From NCBI GenBank assembly GCA_001931535.1, contig CP016211.1, positions 1,764,501 to 1,828,500 on the forward strand: a stretch of 64,000 bases of DNA, given 5' to 3'. Under the pieces are notes generated by a model that saw only the letters and a list, made by a program, of their open reading frames with translations, made no database searches and was not told the origin of the DNA. Every line of letters starts with the position of its first letter. Position 1 is the stretch's first letter. Source of the DNA: Minicystis rosea. GTDB taxonomy: Bacteria; Myxococcota_A; Polyangia; Polyangiales; Polyangiaceae. Shown one piece after another: positions 37,874 through 46,916 of the stretch. The translations under genes and the position numbers were made by a program.

Positions 37874-38524
37874 ATGCAGCAGCCTCCCGGCTATGGTCCG
37901 CCCGGTTATCCTCCCGGCCCTCCCGGTGGCCCACCGGGGTATCCGCCGCCGCCAGGCCCTGGTGGATATGGCGCGCCGCCGCCCTTCGGTGGTGGCCCGC
38001 CCGGCCCGGGCGGCCCGCAATATCCCTATGGATCGCCGCCTCCCGGCAGCCCCATGGGTGGAGGCGCGCCGCCGCCCAAGAAGGGCATGAGCACGGCGGC
38101 CATCATCCTCATCGTGCTCGGTGTCGTGAGCGCGCTCGGCCTCGGCGGCTGCCTCCTCTGCGTCGGCGTCATCAAGGGCAAAGCGGATGACGCCAAGGAG
38201 CAGGAAGCGCTCGACAAACGCCGCGCCCGCAACGTGGCCATCAGCGAGCTGCTCAACACCTATCGCACCAACGAAGTCCGCGCCGACCAGCAATTCAAGG
38301 GCAAGTGGGTCACGGTGCAGCACGGCCAGGTCGACGAGGTGCGCTCTTCGTACATCATGATCGGCACCGGCAAGACGCTGGAGATTCCCCAGGTACAGTG
38401 TCTGCTCAAGCCCGATCAGATGTCGCGCGCCAGCAGCCTGAGCAAAGGCCGTCACGTCATCGTGCGCGGCAAGGTGCAAGGGATGCTGCTCAACGTGCTG
38501 CTCCAGGACTGCGAGCTGCTTTGA
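37874..38524 (+). CDS. single-pass membrane protein with OB-fold (tRNA_anti-like) domain
   Basis: 216 residues. The first ~68 residues are Pro/Gly/Tyr-rich repeats (PPGYPPG type). One TM at about 74-98 (AAIILIVLGVVSALGLGGCLLCVGV) follows a Lys pair, so the Pro-rich part is cytoplasmic. The last ~100 residues (ELLNTYRTNEVRADQQFKGKWVTVQHGQV, CLLKPDQMS, KGRHVIVRGKVQGM, VLLQDCELL) match the exported OB-fold family tRNA_anti-like. These domains bind ligands outside the membrane; the function is unknown. It starts 58 bp after the aldolase gene on the same strand. Confidence 0.8.
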   Translation: MQQPPGYGPPGYPPGPPGGPPGYPPPPGPGGYGAPPPFGGGPPGPGGPQYPYGSPPPGSPMGGGAPPPKKGMSTAAIILIVLGVVSALGLGGCLLCVGVIKGKADDAKEQEALDKRRARNVAISELLNTYRTNEVRADQQFKGKWVTVQHGQVDEVRSSYIMIGTGKTLEIPQVQCLLKPDQMSRASSLSKGRHVIVRGKVQGMLLNVLLQDCELL

Positions 38525-38575
38525 GGCGTCTCCGCCTCTTCGGGCCATCGCTCCACGCGTGAGTCCAAGCGGTGC

Positions 38576-40165
38576 TCAGGCGTTGGTCGCTGCGAGCGGC
38601 GCCTTGAGCTTGATACCGGCCTGCTCGACCGTCGCGAGCAGGCCTAGCAACGTCTCTTGCCTGAGCCTCAGGTATTCATCGGGTGAGGTGGTCTGAAACC
38701 AGGCCAGCACCTCGACGTCGAAGGCCTCGTCGCGGATCTTGGCGAGGGACACGTTCACGTCGGACCAGATCTTCGGTTGGGCCTTGAGCATGGATCTCAC
38801 GCTCTCGACCAGCTCGCGCACCGTGCCGGGGCCGGCGCTGCGATCGAGCGAGAGCACGCAGGCGAACTTCATGCGATCGCGCGCGGCGAACGACTCGATG
38901 CGCATGTCGGCGAGCTTGCCGTTGGGGATCGTCACCAGCGTGCGATCGAGCGTGCGAATGCGCGTGGAGCGGAGGCCGATGGACTCCACCGTGCCCGTGA
39001 GGCCGTCGACGGTGATGGAGTCGCCGATGCGGAAAGGCTGATCGATGCCGATGGAGAGTGAACCGAAGAGGTTCTCCACCGTCTTCTGCGCGGCCAGCGC
39101 GATGGCCACGCCGCCGATGCCGAGGCCGGCGATCAGGCTCGTGGCCGGATAGCCGAGCACCGAGAGCGTGGCGATGACGGCCGCGACGACGACCGCGGCC
39201 TTGAGCGCGCGCGCGCCGAGCGGCACGAGGGATCGCGCGGCGGAGTTGACCTTGGTCGAGGGTAGCCCGAGCACGCGCGCCGCGGCGACGTCGATGCCGC
39301 GCTCGACGAGCCAAAACAGCGCGACGAACGCGCCCGCGTGGAGGACGCTGCGCATGAAGGACTGCGCCGGCGGATAGAGCGCGAGGCTCGGGAGGGCGAG
39401 GTACACGACGCCGAGGGCCCAGAGCATCGCGAGCGGACCGCGGAGACGCCGGAGGCGCGCGGCGTTCCACGAGGGCCGGGCGCGCGCCATGATGCGCCCC
39501 ATCACCACGCGCGTGCCCCAACCGAGCAGCTTGCCCGCGAGGAGCGCGAGGACGAAGAGGATGGGGAGCGCGATCCACTGCCAATACTGGAGCGCGCGCG
39601 GGCCCGTGCGCAGGAGGCGCTCGGGCAGGTGATCCTGGATCCAACGATCGCTCAAGCGGCCGTACCACTCGTCGATGTGATCGACCGTGGCCCGCGAGAA
39701 GATCCAGCGCGCGCCTTCGGGGTGCGCGCGCCGCACGAGGCGCACGGGCGCCGGCCCGCTCGGGCCGGGGATGCTCCCGATCTCCTCGATCCCGACAGGG
39801 AGCTTGTCGACGTGATCACCCAGCGGATGCGGCGAGATTTTCTCGATGTCGATCCAGAGCTGCCGGTCGAGCACGGCCTTGAGCCGCCGCGCGAGCTGCG
39901 CGCCGTCGGGCCTCTGCGCCTCCGACAGATCGAGATAGCCGGCGGCCTCGGCCCACTCGCCCACCCGGCACAGGTCGAAGAAGTGCTGCACCGAAGCCCG
40001 CGGCGAGTCGGCCGCGACCGGCACGGCCGGGGCTGCGGGCGCGGGCGCAGGCGCGGGTGCAGGCACGAGGATCGCCGGGGCCGGCTTCGGCTGCGCGGCT
40101 TCCGCCGGCGTCGCAGCGAGCAGGCTCGAGGCCAAGACGAGGCCGGTCCACGCGCGCGGAGACAT
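38576..40165 (-). CDS. mechanosensitive ion channel (MscS family)
   Basis: 529 residues from ATG 40165. Signal peptide (about 1-23), Pro/Ala linker, and a ~130-residue periplasmic domain (HFFDLCRVGEWAEAAGYLDLSEAQ) precede the channel. Four or five TMs span about 185-360; the pore helix region has the glycine/alanine pattern GLGIGGVAIALAAQKTVENLFGSLSIGIDQPFRIGD. The beta domain continues with VESIGLRSTRIRTLDRTLVTIPNGKL. It opens on membrane tension to release solutes. It is longer than MscS (286) because of the periplasmic domain. A nine-unit hairpin array lies 250 bp upstream. Confidence 0.9.
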   Translation of the reverse strand: MSPRAWTGLVLASSLLAATPAEAAQPKPAPAILVPAPAPAPAPAAPAVPVAADSPRASVQHFFDLCRVGEWAEAAGYLDLSEAQRPDGAQLARRLKAVLDRQLWIDIEKISPHPLGDHVDKLPVGIEEIGSIPGPSGPAPVRLVRRAHPEGARWIFSRATVDHIDEWYGRLSDRWIQDHLPERLLRTGPRALQYWQWIALPILFVLALLAGKLLGWGTRVVMGRIMARARPSWNAARLRRLRGPLAMLWALGVVYLALPSLALYPPAQSFMRSVLHAGAFVALFWLVERGIDVAAARVLGLPSTKVNSAARSLVPLGARALKAAVVVAAVIATLSVLGYPATSLIAGLGIGGVAIALAAQKTVENLFGSLSIGIDQPFRIGDSITVDGLTGTVESIGLRSTRIRTLDRTLVTIPNGKLADMRIESFAARDRMKFACVLSLDRSAGPGTVRELVESVRSMLKAQPKIWSDVNVSLAKIRDEAFDVEVLAWFQTTSPDEYLRLRQETLLGLLATVEQAGIKLKAPLAATNA

Positions 40166-40414
40166 GCCCGTCGCGATACCACACGCCCGCGCACCGACCC
40201 TCCACGCGCACTCCATAGAGCAGAGGAGCCCGCCCGCTCTGCGCTCGGCTCGCCCGCTGCAACGTGGATGATGGCATGGCCCATCTCGCCATCGCATCAC
40301 CGGCGATGGTGATGCGATGGGACGGTTTCACGATGTAGTCACCAGTGTGGGTGATGAGGATCGGTCGAGCTCGATACGAACCGCGCGCTGCGGCCGGCGC
40401 CTTCGGTTCCCGTT
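40166..40414. other. upstream region of the MscS-type gene
   Basis: 249 bp from the MscS start to the hairpin array. It includes a short palindrome around CATCACCGGCGATGGTGATG near 40295-40316. No gene was seen. Confidence 0.35.
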
Positions 40415-40765
40415 GCCTTGCCGGCAAGGCTCGATGACCGATCTCGGTCGCTGGTGCCTTGCCGGCAAGGCTCGATGACCGATCTCGGTAGCTGGTGCCT
40501 TGCCGGCAAGCTTCCTATGACCGTTTGCGGTCGCCGTTGCCTTGCCGGGAAGGCCTCCCGTGAGCGTTTGCGGTCGCCGTTGCCTTGCGGGGAAGGCTCC
40601 CATGACCGTTTGCGGTTGGTGGAGCCTTGCCGGCAAGCCTCCCATGACCGTTTTCGGTTGAAGGTGCCTTGCCGGCAAGCCTCCCTTGACCGTTTGCGGT
40701 TGCGGGTGCCTTGCCGGGAAGGCTTCGCGACCGTTTGCGGTCGCAAGTGCCTTGCCGGCAAGCCA
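40415..40765. repeat. tandem array of nine ~42-bp double-hairpin units
   Basis: Nine units whose palindrome GCCTTGCCGGCAAGGC (or close variants) begins at 40415, 40456, 40497, 40539, 40582, 40624, 40666, 40708 and 40749: spacings of 41-43 bp. Each stem is followed by a second hairpin of the type GACCGTTTGCGGTC. The first two units have GACCGATCTCGGTC instead, so the second stem varies while pairing is kept (compensating changes). Between the MscS gene and the MYXO-CTERM-like gene, both leftward. No spacers and no cas genes. Confidence 0.85.
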
Positions 40766-40862
40766 TCACGGCCGGGAAGGGGAGAAGCCTCGATGTGAGG
40801 GGGATTCGAGAGCACCGGACGAGGCGCGCGGGGAGCGCTGCCTCGTCCGGTCGGGGGAGGGA

Positions 40863-43772
40863 TCAGCGACGGCGGCGGCGCATGCTGGCCAGGGCGGCCA
40901 GCGCAGCGCCGAAGAGCCAACCGGCGCTGGTGTCGTCGCCGGAGCGCGGGCTCGCCGCGCAGAGGATGCCGTTGCCTTCGGGGACGATGCCGTCGGCATC
41001 ACCGCCCGTGCCGCCGCCACCGCCGCCCGTGCCGCCGGTGCAGGTGCCGACGACGTTGGTGGTGGAGGAGCAGGTCTGGCCGTTCGGGCAGGTGTTGCCG
41101 CCGTTGCCGCGGCAGCCGTTGTTGCAGGTGTGCGTCGTCTCGTCGCAGACCTTGCCGCTGTTCGGGCCGCCGCAGTCCGAGTCCTGCACGCAGGTCACGC
41201 ACTGGCCGATGGTCGCGTCGGTCGAGGTGCAGTGCTTGTCCGCGGCGCAGCCGTTGCCGTCCTTGCCGCGGCAGCCGTCGATGCACTTCTTCGTGGTGTC
41301 GTCGCAGACCTTGCCGCTCGTGGCGTCACCGCAGTTGGTGTCCGTGAGGCACTCGGCGCAGATGCCGATGGTCGCGTCGTTCGAGGTGCAGGTCAGGCCG
41401 TCGGGGCAGCCGTTGCCCGGCGTGTGGCAGCCGTCGACGCAGGTGTTGGTCGTCGTGTCGCAGACCTTGCCGCTGTTCGCGTCGCCGCAGTTCGTGTCGG
41501 TGAGGCACTCGACGCACTGGCCGATGGTGTTGTCGTTCGAGGTGCAGATCTCACCCTGCGGGCAGTTGCCCTCGATGGTGCCCTTGCAACCGTCGACGCA
41601 CTTGCTCGTGCCCGTGTCGCAGACCTTGCCGCTGCCGGGGCCGCCGCAGTCCGCGTCCTGGGTGCACTCGACGCAGATGCCGATGGTCGCGTCCGTCGAC
41701 GTGCACTCCTGACCGTTGGGGCAGCCGTTGCCGGTGGGGTGGCAGCCGTCGATGCAGGTGTTCTTGGTCGTGTCGCAGACCTTGCCGCTCATCGCGCCGC
41801 CGCAGTCCGAGTCCTGCACGCAGTCGACGCACTGGCCGATGGTCGCGTCGGTCGAGGTGCACGCGTCGCCGGCGGGGCAGAGGTTGCCGGTGGGGTGGCA
41901 GCCGTCGATGCACTTGTCCGTGGTGGGATCACAGACCTTGCCGCTGTTCGGGCCGCCGCAGTCCGAGTCGCCGAGGCACTCGACGCACTGGCCGATGGTC
42001 GCGTCGCTCGAGGTGCAGAACAGCGTGTTCGGGCAGCCGTTGCCGGTGGCGTGGCAGCCGTCGATGCAGGCGTGCGTCGGGTCGCAGACCTTGCCGCTCA
42101 TGACGCCGCCGCAGTCGCTGTCCGCGAGGCACGCCACGCAGACCTTGGGGGACGCGGTCGTGTCGCAGACCGGCGTGGGCACGCCGCAGCCCGCGTTGGA
42201 GTCGCACTCGTCGACGATGACGGTGGTGGGCGGAGAGCCGGCCACGGGGCCGTTGCCGTCGGTGGGCGTGGTGGCGTTGGGCGCACCGAGGAGGCCGCCT
42301 GCGCTGATGTTCGCCTGGTTCTGGAGGCTGCCGGAGAAGCCGGCGTTCACCTTGACCTGGAACGTCACCACGCTCGTCCCGTTGACGGGGAGCGTGCCGC
42401 CGGTGACGGCGTTGGCGCCGGTGCCGAGCCGCACCGTGATGGTGCGCGCCGCCGCGTTGTAGTCGGCCTGATCGTCGCCCGTCGCGTCCGTCTTCGCGCC
42501 GTTGTTCGGGCCCGACGTGATGGAGATCGTCCCCGGCACGTAGGTGACGCCCTGGGGCAGCGCGTCGACGAGCACCGTGTTGATCGAGGTGTCGTTGCCC
42601 GTGTTCACCACGTTGATGGTGTACTGGAGGATGTCCCCCGCGAGCAGGGACCCGCCGTTCACGTCGGTCACCGTCTTCGTCGACGTGTTGAAGTCGGGCT
42701 TGAACGTCGAGATCGAGGTGATGAACGCGCCCAGGTAATACGTGTCGCCGGTCGACGTCGCCTGCACCGTCGCCGAGGTCTGCCCGCCGAGAAGCTTGGC
42801 GGTGACGTCGACGATGTCGAGGTCCATGCCGGCCATGCTCTGCGCCCCGCCGGTGAGCTGCGGGAGATCGCCGGCCACGCTCACCGGCGCGCCCAGGTTC
42901 GAGCGGGTGCCGTTGAAGAAGTTGTCCAGCGGGTTCTGCGCGTCGCTGAGTGCCACGCCCCCGTTGAAGAACAGGTTGTCCCCGGTGATGCTGTTGTCGC
43001 CTTCGTAGGCGATGACGCCGAGCTTCCCGGTGAAACCCACCGTCGGGACCAGGAAGCCGTTCAGCGTGGCCGTCTGGTTGTTGTTGGTGCTCACCACGTC
43101 GAGGCCGTCGAAGATGGCCAGGTTGCGCAGCGGGTCGGCGGCGCGCTGGTAGAGGACGACCATCGACCAGCCGCCGAACAGGTTGTTGTTGTTGACGTTG
43201 TAGAAGGTGGAGGGCGCGATGCCGCTCACGCGGTAGGCGCCGTTGCCGTTCGCCTGCACCAGCGCGGTGATGTCGGCGACCGCCTGGTAGGTGTTGTTGG
43301 TGTTGGGCAGGAACGTCTGGAGCGCCGTCACCTGCTGGGAGAACCCACCCACGCGATCGAGCGTCACCTGCGTCGTCGCCACGTTGGTGGTGTTCTGGCC
43401 GGCCCAGTAGAGGAACGCGTGCGTCACCGTCGCGCCGGCGGGCACCGCGAGCACCGCGGTGCTCCGGGCCTGCGCGGACGTGATGGCCGCGCTCGCCGTG
43501 GCGCCGTTGGCGGGGTTGTCGCTCTGCCAGAAGAGATCCGGCGAGGAGTCGTTCTGGTTGTTGGTGCTCTGGCCGCTGCACGCGTTGGCGGCGACCGTGC
43601 CCACCACGGGGGCGGGCGTGCCGGCGGCGCACTCGTACCCGAGCGTGTTGCCGATCATCGTGAAGTCGCCGTGCTGATCCACCTGGATGCGCAGCGCGGG
43701 CGCCGCGTGCGCGGTGCCGGCGAGAGCCCCGAGGAGGGCGGTGGCGACGAGGATGCTGCTTCTCGTTCTCAT
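40863..43772 (-). CDS. large Cys-repeat surface protein with MYXO-CTERM-like tail
   Basis: 969 residues from ATG 43772; GGGAGG is upstream. Sec signal peptide ending AGTAHA (1-23). Residues ~24-350 are a beta-rich domain; ~360-480 fit a DUF11/isopeptide-type domain (TKTVTDVNGGSLLAGDILQYTINVVNTGNDT). From about 520 on there are eight ~47-residue Cys repeats with C-G-G/D-x-x-S-G-K-V-C-D and T-S-x-D-A-T-I-G-Q/I-C. The end has a short C-A-A-S, a TM (AGWLFGAALAALASM) and RRRRR, the layout of the MYXO-CTERM sorting signal. It follows the OmpA-family gene by 17 bp in one operon. Confidence 0.85.
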   Translation of the reverse strand: MRTRSSILVATALLGALAGTAHAAPALRIQVDQHGDFTMIGNTLGYECAAGTPAPVVGTVAANACSGQSTNNQNDSSPDLFWQSDNPANGATASAAITSAQARSTAVLAVPAGATVTHAFLYWAGQNTTNVATTQVTLDRVGGFSQQVTALQTFLPNTNNTYQAVADITALVQANGNGAYRVSGIAPSTFYNVNNNNLFGGWSMVVLYQRAADPLRNLAIFDGLDVVSTNNNQTATLNGFLVPTVGFTGKLGVIAYEGDNSITGDNLFFNGGVALSDAQNPLDNFFNGTRSNLGAPVSVAGDLPQLTGGAQSMAGMDLDIVDVTAKLLGGQTSATVQATSTGDTYYLGAFITSISTFKPDFNTSTKTVTDVNGGSLLAGDILQYTINVVNTGNDTSINTVLVDALPQGVTYVPGTISITSGPNNGAKTDATGDDQADYNAAARTITVRLGTGANAVTGGTLPVNGTSVVTFQVKVNAGFSGSLQNQANISAGGLLGAPNATTPTDGNGPVAGSPPTTVIVDECDSNAGCGVPTPVCDTTASPKVCVACLADSDCGGVMSGKVCDPTHACIDGCHATGNGCPNTLFCTSSDATIGQCVECLGDSDCGGPNSGKVCDPTTDKCIDGCHPTGNLCPAGDACTSTDATIGQCVDCVQDSDCGGAMSGKVCDTTKNTCIDGCHPTGNGCPNGQECTSTDATIGICVECTQDADCGGPGSGKVCDTGTSKCVDGCKGTIEGNCPQGEICTSNDNTIGQCVECLTDTNCGDANSGKVCDTTTNTCVDGCHTPGNGCPDGLTCTSNDATIGICAECLTDTNCGDATSGKVCDDTTKKCIDGCRGKDGNGCAADKHCTSTDATIGQCVTCVQDSDCGGPNSGKVCDETTHTCNNGCRGNGGNTCPNGQTCSSTTNVVGTCTGGTGGGGGGTGGDADGIVPEGNGILCAASPRSGDDTSAGWLFGAALAALASMRRRRR

Positions 43773-43789
43773 GGTTGTTCCTCCCGACC

Positions 43790-45610
43790 TCAGGGCTTCG
43801 CCTTCGGCTTCTTTTCGACGATCTTGAACTGCACGCGACGGTTCTCCTGACGGCCGGCCTCGTTCGCGTTGTCGGCGATGGGCACGTCCTGCCCGTAGCC
43901 CTTGGCCACGAGGCGCTTCTTCTCGATGCCGCGCTTGACGAGGGCCTTCAGCACCGCGTCCGCGCGCGCCTGCGAGAGCTGTTTGTTCGCGAACTTGATG
44001 CCCTTGTTGTCCGTGTGGCCCTGGACCTCGACCTTGATGATCTCGGCGTGGGCCTTGAAGACCGCGGCCACCTTGTCGAGCAGCTCGTTCGAGATGGGTT
44101 TGATGGTCGACTTGCCGGTGTCGAACTGCACCTGCTCGAGGATGACGATCTCCCCCTCGGTGACGTGGACGACCGGGCAGCCGTTCTTCTTCGGGTTGGG
44201 ATCCGGCGGGCCGGCCTCGGTCGGGCAGGCGTCGAGCGGATCGACGATGCCGTCGCCGTCGGTGTCGGGGCAGCCGTTCTTCTTCGGATCCGGGTTGGGC
44301 GGGCCCTTGACGTCGCGGCACGCGTCTTCCGCGTCGATGATGCCGTCGCCGTCGGTGTCGGGGCAGCCGTTCTTCTTCGGGTCCGGATCGGACGGGCCCT
44401 TCACGAGCGGGCACGCGTCCGCGGTGTCGGGGATGCCGTCGCCGTCGGTGTCGAGCGGAGGCGGCGGGCAGCCGTGCTTCTTCGGATCGTCGCTCGGAAT
44501 GCCCTTCACGTCGGGGCAGGCGTCGTCCTTGTCGAGGATGCCGTCGCCGTCGCGATCCTCGGCCGGCGGCGGACAGCCGTTCTTCTTCGGATCCTCGCTG
44601 GGGATGCCCTTGAGATCGGGGCACGCGTCGACGTTGTCGAGGATGCCGTCGCCGTCGCGATCACCGGGGGTCACGACCTTCTTCTGCTCGGGCGTGTACG
44701 CGATCATGAACACGCCGCGGAAATCCGGCGTGCCTACGCCGGCGGTGAGGCCGGGGCCGGCGCCGAGGGCGAGCTCGAGATCGTCGATGACGCGGTAACG
44801 CGCGTCGAGGAGGACCTCGACGTTGGCCGTGCGCCGGAGCGCGTCGCTCGTGGCCTGCGCGTCCTTCACCACGGTGAACGAGGCATAGGCCTCGGGCCCG
44901 ATCTGGAAGTGACGCTTCTCGCCGAGGAGCACGCCGAGGCCGAAGCCCGCGTTGATCATGGTGCCTTGGGTCACGCCGCTGAACGTCGTGGTGCCCGAGA
45001 TCTGCGGCCCGGCGGCGAGCGACCACACGATGCGATCGGTGCGGCCGCCGAGGAGGAGATGCGCGGCGCCGCGCACCTTGCCCGTGCCCACGTACCCATC
45101 CGATGGCCCCGTGGGGATGTACACGTAGCCGCCGAGGCCGAGCTGGAAGGCGTCGTGGTAATCGCCGAAGAGGCGCACGCGCAGACCGGCGCGCAGATCA
45201 CCGACCTGCGCCTTGTTCGGCGAGGGGAACGTCGAGCCGCCGGCCGACGGGCTGTCGCCCGCCTGGAGCAGCGCGATCGGCAGATCGAGGTTGATCGAGA
45301 GCCGGTTCCACAGCGCGAACGACGCGTTCACGTGCAGGAACATCTGGCTCGACAGGACGGTGCCGACGTTCTCGCCGTTGTTGATTCGGCTCAGCACCAG
45401 GGGGTTGTGCGCGTACTCGAGGAGCAGCCCGGCGTGCGGCGTGAGGTGCCCCGCCACGAAGGGCGAAGGCACGCCGAACATCCGGTCACCGGCTGGCGCC
45501 GGCTCGAACCGATCCAACGGCAGGCCCTGTGCGCGCGCCGTGGCGCCGGCCAGGACGAGGGCGCCGGCCAAGGCGCCGGCAGAGCAACGTGATCGAAACA
45601 AGGATCCCAT
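43790..45610 (-). CDS. OmpA-family protein with thrombospondin type-3 repeats
   Basis: 606 residues from ATG 45610. Sec signal peptide (1-27, cleavage near ATARA-QG). Residues ~28-310 are a beta-barrel-like region ending in FRGVFMIAYTP. Five calcium-binding-type repeats with D-x-D-G-D-G-I-x-D follow (about 325-480). The last ~120 residues are the OmpA peptidoglycan-binding domain: VQFDTGKSTIKPIS, VQGHTDNKGIKFANKQLSQARADAVLKALV, KRLVAKGYGQDVPIADN and NRRVQF. It ties outer membrane to peptidoglycan. The MYXO-CTERM-like protein is encoded right downstream, so the two may work at the same surface. Confidence 0.9.
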   Translation of the reverse strand: MGSLFRSRCSAGALAGALVLAGATARAQGLPLDRFEPAPAGDRMFGVPSPFVAGHLTPHAGLLLEYAHNPLVLSRINNGENVGTVLSSQMFLHVNASFALWNRLSINLDLPIALLQAGDSPSAGGSTFPSPNKAQVGDLRAGLRVRLFGDYHDAFQLGLGGYVYIPTGPSDGYVGTGKVRGAAHLLLGGRTDRIVWSLAAGPQISGTTTFSGVTQGTMINAGFGLGVLLGEKRHFQIGPEAYASFTVVKDAQATSDALRRTANVEVLLDARYRVIDDLELALGAGPGLTAGVGTPDFRGVFMIAYTPEQKKVVTPGDRDGDGILDNVDACPDLKGIPSEDPKKNGCPPPAEDRDGDGILDKDDACPDVKGIPSDDPKKHGCPPPPLDTDGDGIPDTADACPLVKGPSDPDPKKNGCPDTDGDGIIDAEDACRDVKGPPNPDPKKNGCPDTDGDGIVDPLDACPTEAGPPDPNPKKNGCPVVHVTEGEIVILEQVQFDTGKSTIKPISNELLDKVAAVFKAHAEIIKVEVQGHTDNKGIKFANKQLSQARADAVLKALVKRGIEKKRLVAKGYGQDVPIADNANEAGRQENRRVQFKIVEKKPKAKP

Positions 45611-45881
45611 CGGGGTCTCTCTGCGGCCCGGACAGAGCGGGCCGGAAGCGATGGCGGTGCGGCGGTGCGCCCCGCGCGTGTCTTCCCATCGTAAGCGGGC
45701 TTGGTCCCGTCCGGGCAGAGAATCGGCGCACGAACGGAGCGCAACGACAGCGGAACGCCGTTTCCAAGGCGTCCCGCGCACAAAAGCGAAACGGCATGCT
45801 CTCCGCTCTGCATGACGACGCCCTTTGCGGTGGCTCGGGGTTCGCCCTAGGCGGCGGCCCGAGCCGGAAAGGACGAACGCC

Positions 45882-46262
45882 ATGTATCGCTTCGTTTCGC
45901 CGCTGTTTCTCGCGCTCGCGGCTTGTTCGGCGCCCGCGACCGGCCAGATCGCTCCGCTCGACGCGGACCCGCATGCGTTGCTTTGTGCGACAGAGCCGGC
46001 GCCGGAGGGCACGGCGGCGTGCGGCTCGGACGTGGTCTGTGACCAGGACGCGGACTGCGCGGTCTATCCGGGCAATTACTGCCAGCCATCCAGCTGCGAC
46101 CTGAATGGCTGTCTGCGCGGCCGCTGCACGCTGACCAAGGTGCAAGGGGAGGTCTGCGCGCGCGACGGAGAGTGCGTGTCCAAACAGTGCTCTTGCAGCC
46201 AGACCGACGGCGCCTGCGTCTGTGCGCCCGAAGAGGGCCTCGGCTCGCACGGCTTCCCTTGA
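45882..46262 (+). CDS. small Cys-rich lipoprotein
   Basis: 126 residues from ATG 45882, with AAAGGA 8 nt upstream. Signal peptide ending LALAAC (Cys15). Mature part has about 17 Cys in close groups (VVCDQDADCAVYPGNYC, CDLNGCLRGRC, CARDGECVSKQCSCSQTDGACVC), the EGF- or knottin-like pattern seen in other exported proteins of this window. Divergent from the OmpA operon with a 271-bp gap. No function can be assigned. Confidence 0.75.
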   Translation: MYRFVSPLFLALAACSAPATGQIAPLDADPHALLCATEPAPEGTAACGSDVVCDQDADCAVYPGNYCQPSSCDLNGCLRGRCTLTKVQGEVCARDGECVSKQCSCSQTDGACVCAPEEGLGSHGFP

Positions 46263-46714
46263 GGGAGAGCCTCTCTCGGTAGGCACTTCCTGGAACGTCG
46301 CCCATACGCTCGTCGACGTGACCGCCCGCGCCCCGCCGCAGCGCCGATCGTCGCCGGTCTCGCGCGTGCCGAGGCGAACGCCGAAGGAGCGCTCGTCCGC
46401 ATGGGCGAGGCGCTCGCCCTCCCGACTGCAAGCACCGAGCACGAGGTCGCGCAGCTCACGCAGCACGGATCCTCGCCGAGCTCGGCGACGTGCGCGCGCG
46501 CTTCCACCCGACGAGCAGCTCGCCGCCCGACGAGAGAGGGGAGTCTCGCGCCGTCCGTGTTCGATGGGCGTGCAACGAGCGTTTGCGCGGCGCGATCACC
46601 CTTGGACCGACACCCCTCGTCGCGCCTCGCGGATGATGCTTGGGTGCAGGCCCTGGCGCGCGCGTGCGTGGGATGTCCTTGGCCCCAGGCCTGCGCGACG
46701 CGCGCGGCCGCGGG
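46263..46714. other. intergenic region with no recognised gene
   Basis: 452 bp after the Cys-rich lipoprotein gene. No protein of clear similarity in any frame; a decayed gene cannot be excluded. The control region of the fulvocin-like gene begins after it. Confidence 0.35.
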
Positions 46715-46733
46715 CGCGACCTCGTGCGTCGCA
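46715..46733. promoter_or_regulatory. distal 19-bp activator-site palindrome, gene 1
   Basis: CGCGACCTCGTGCGTCGCA, an imperfect inverted repeat of the type TGCGACG-N5-CGTCGCA. It begins exactly 92 bp before the proximal copy at 46807. The same 92-bp spacing is found upstream of the paralogous gene. Confidence 0.6.
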
Positions 46734-46806
46734 TCGCGAGGAGCGGCAGGAACGCGACAACGAACGACGCTGCGAGCATGACGTCATCGTTTCATGTCGA
46801 CGAGGC

Positions 46807-46825
46807 CGCGACGTCGCGCGTCGCG
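46807..46825. promoter_or_regulatory. proximal 19-bp activator-site palindrome, gene 1
   Basis: CGCGACGTCGCGCGTCGCG, inverted-repeat relative of TGCGACG-N5-CGTCGCA. Its inner end is 42 bp from the GG of the -24 element, as in the paralogous gene. Confidence 0.65.
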
Positions 46826-46865
46826 AGGGTTGAGGCGCGGCGCAGGCGCGCCCGGGGAACGCTCG

Positions 46866-46881
46866 CGGCACATGCGTTGCT
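46866..46881 (+). promoter_or_regulatory. sigma-54 promoter of fulvocin-like gene 1
   Basis: CGGCACATGCGTTGCT: GG at 46867-46868 and GC at 46879-46880 with exactly 10 bp between, matching TGGCAC-N5-TTGCW except for the first base. The start codon is 36 bp after the GC. The block GGCACATGCGTTGCTGT recurs exactly at 48428 (minus) and 49910 (plus). Confidence 0.8.
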
Positions 46882-46916
46882 GTTGGCGCGGTGTCCCCCC
46901 AACGAGGAATGATCCA

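Noticed and set aside
40415..40765. CRISPR array
   Set aside because: Same reason: the whole ~42-bp unit is repeated, including the part between stems, and there are no cas genes.
40686..43850. Very long open frame (over 1,000 codons) on the plus strand
   Set aside because: It is antisense to the large Cys-repeat protein and OmpA region; Ala/Val/Arg/Gly-rich composition and lack of any known motif mark it as a GC-bias shadow.
45960..45980. A fourth sigma-54-like site (CATGCGTTGC)
   Set aside because: It lies inside the coding part of the Cys-rich lipoprotein gene and lacks the GG of the -24 element.
46280..46480. A third, decayed fulvocin-like gene on the minus strand
   Set aside because: Short resemblance (VLRELRDL near the leader motif) only; no Cys-rich end and several frame changes would be needed.
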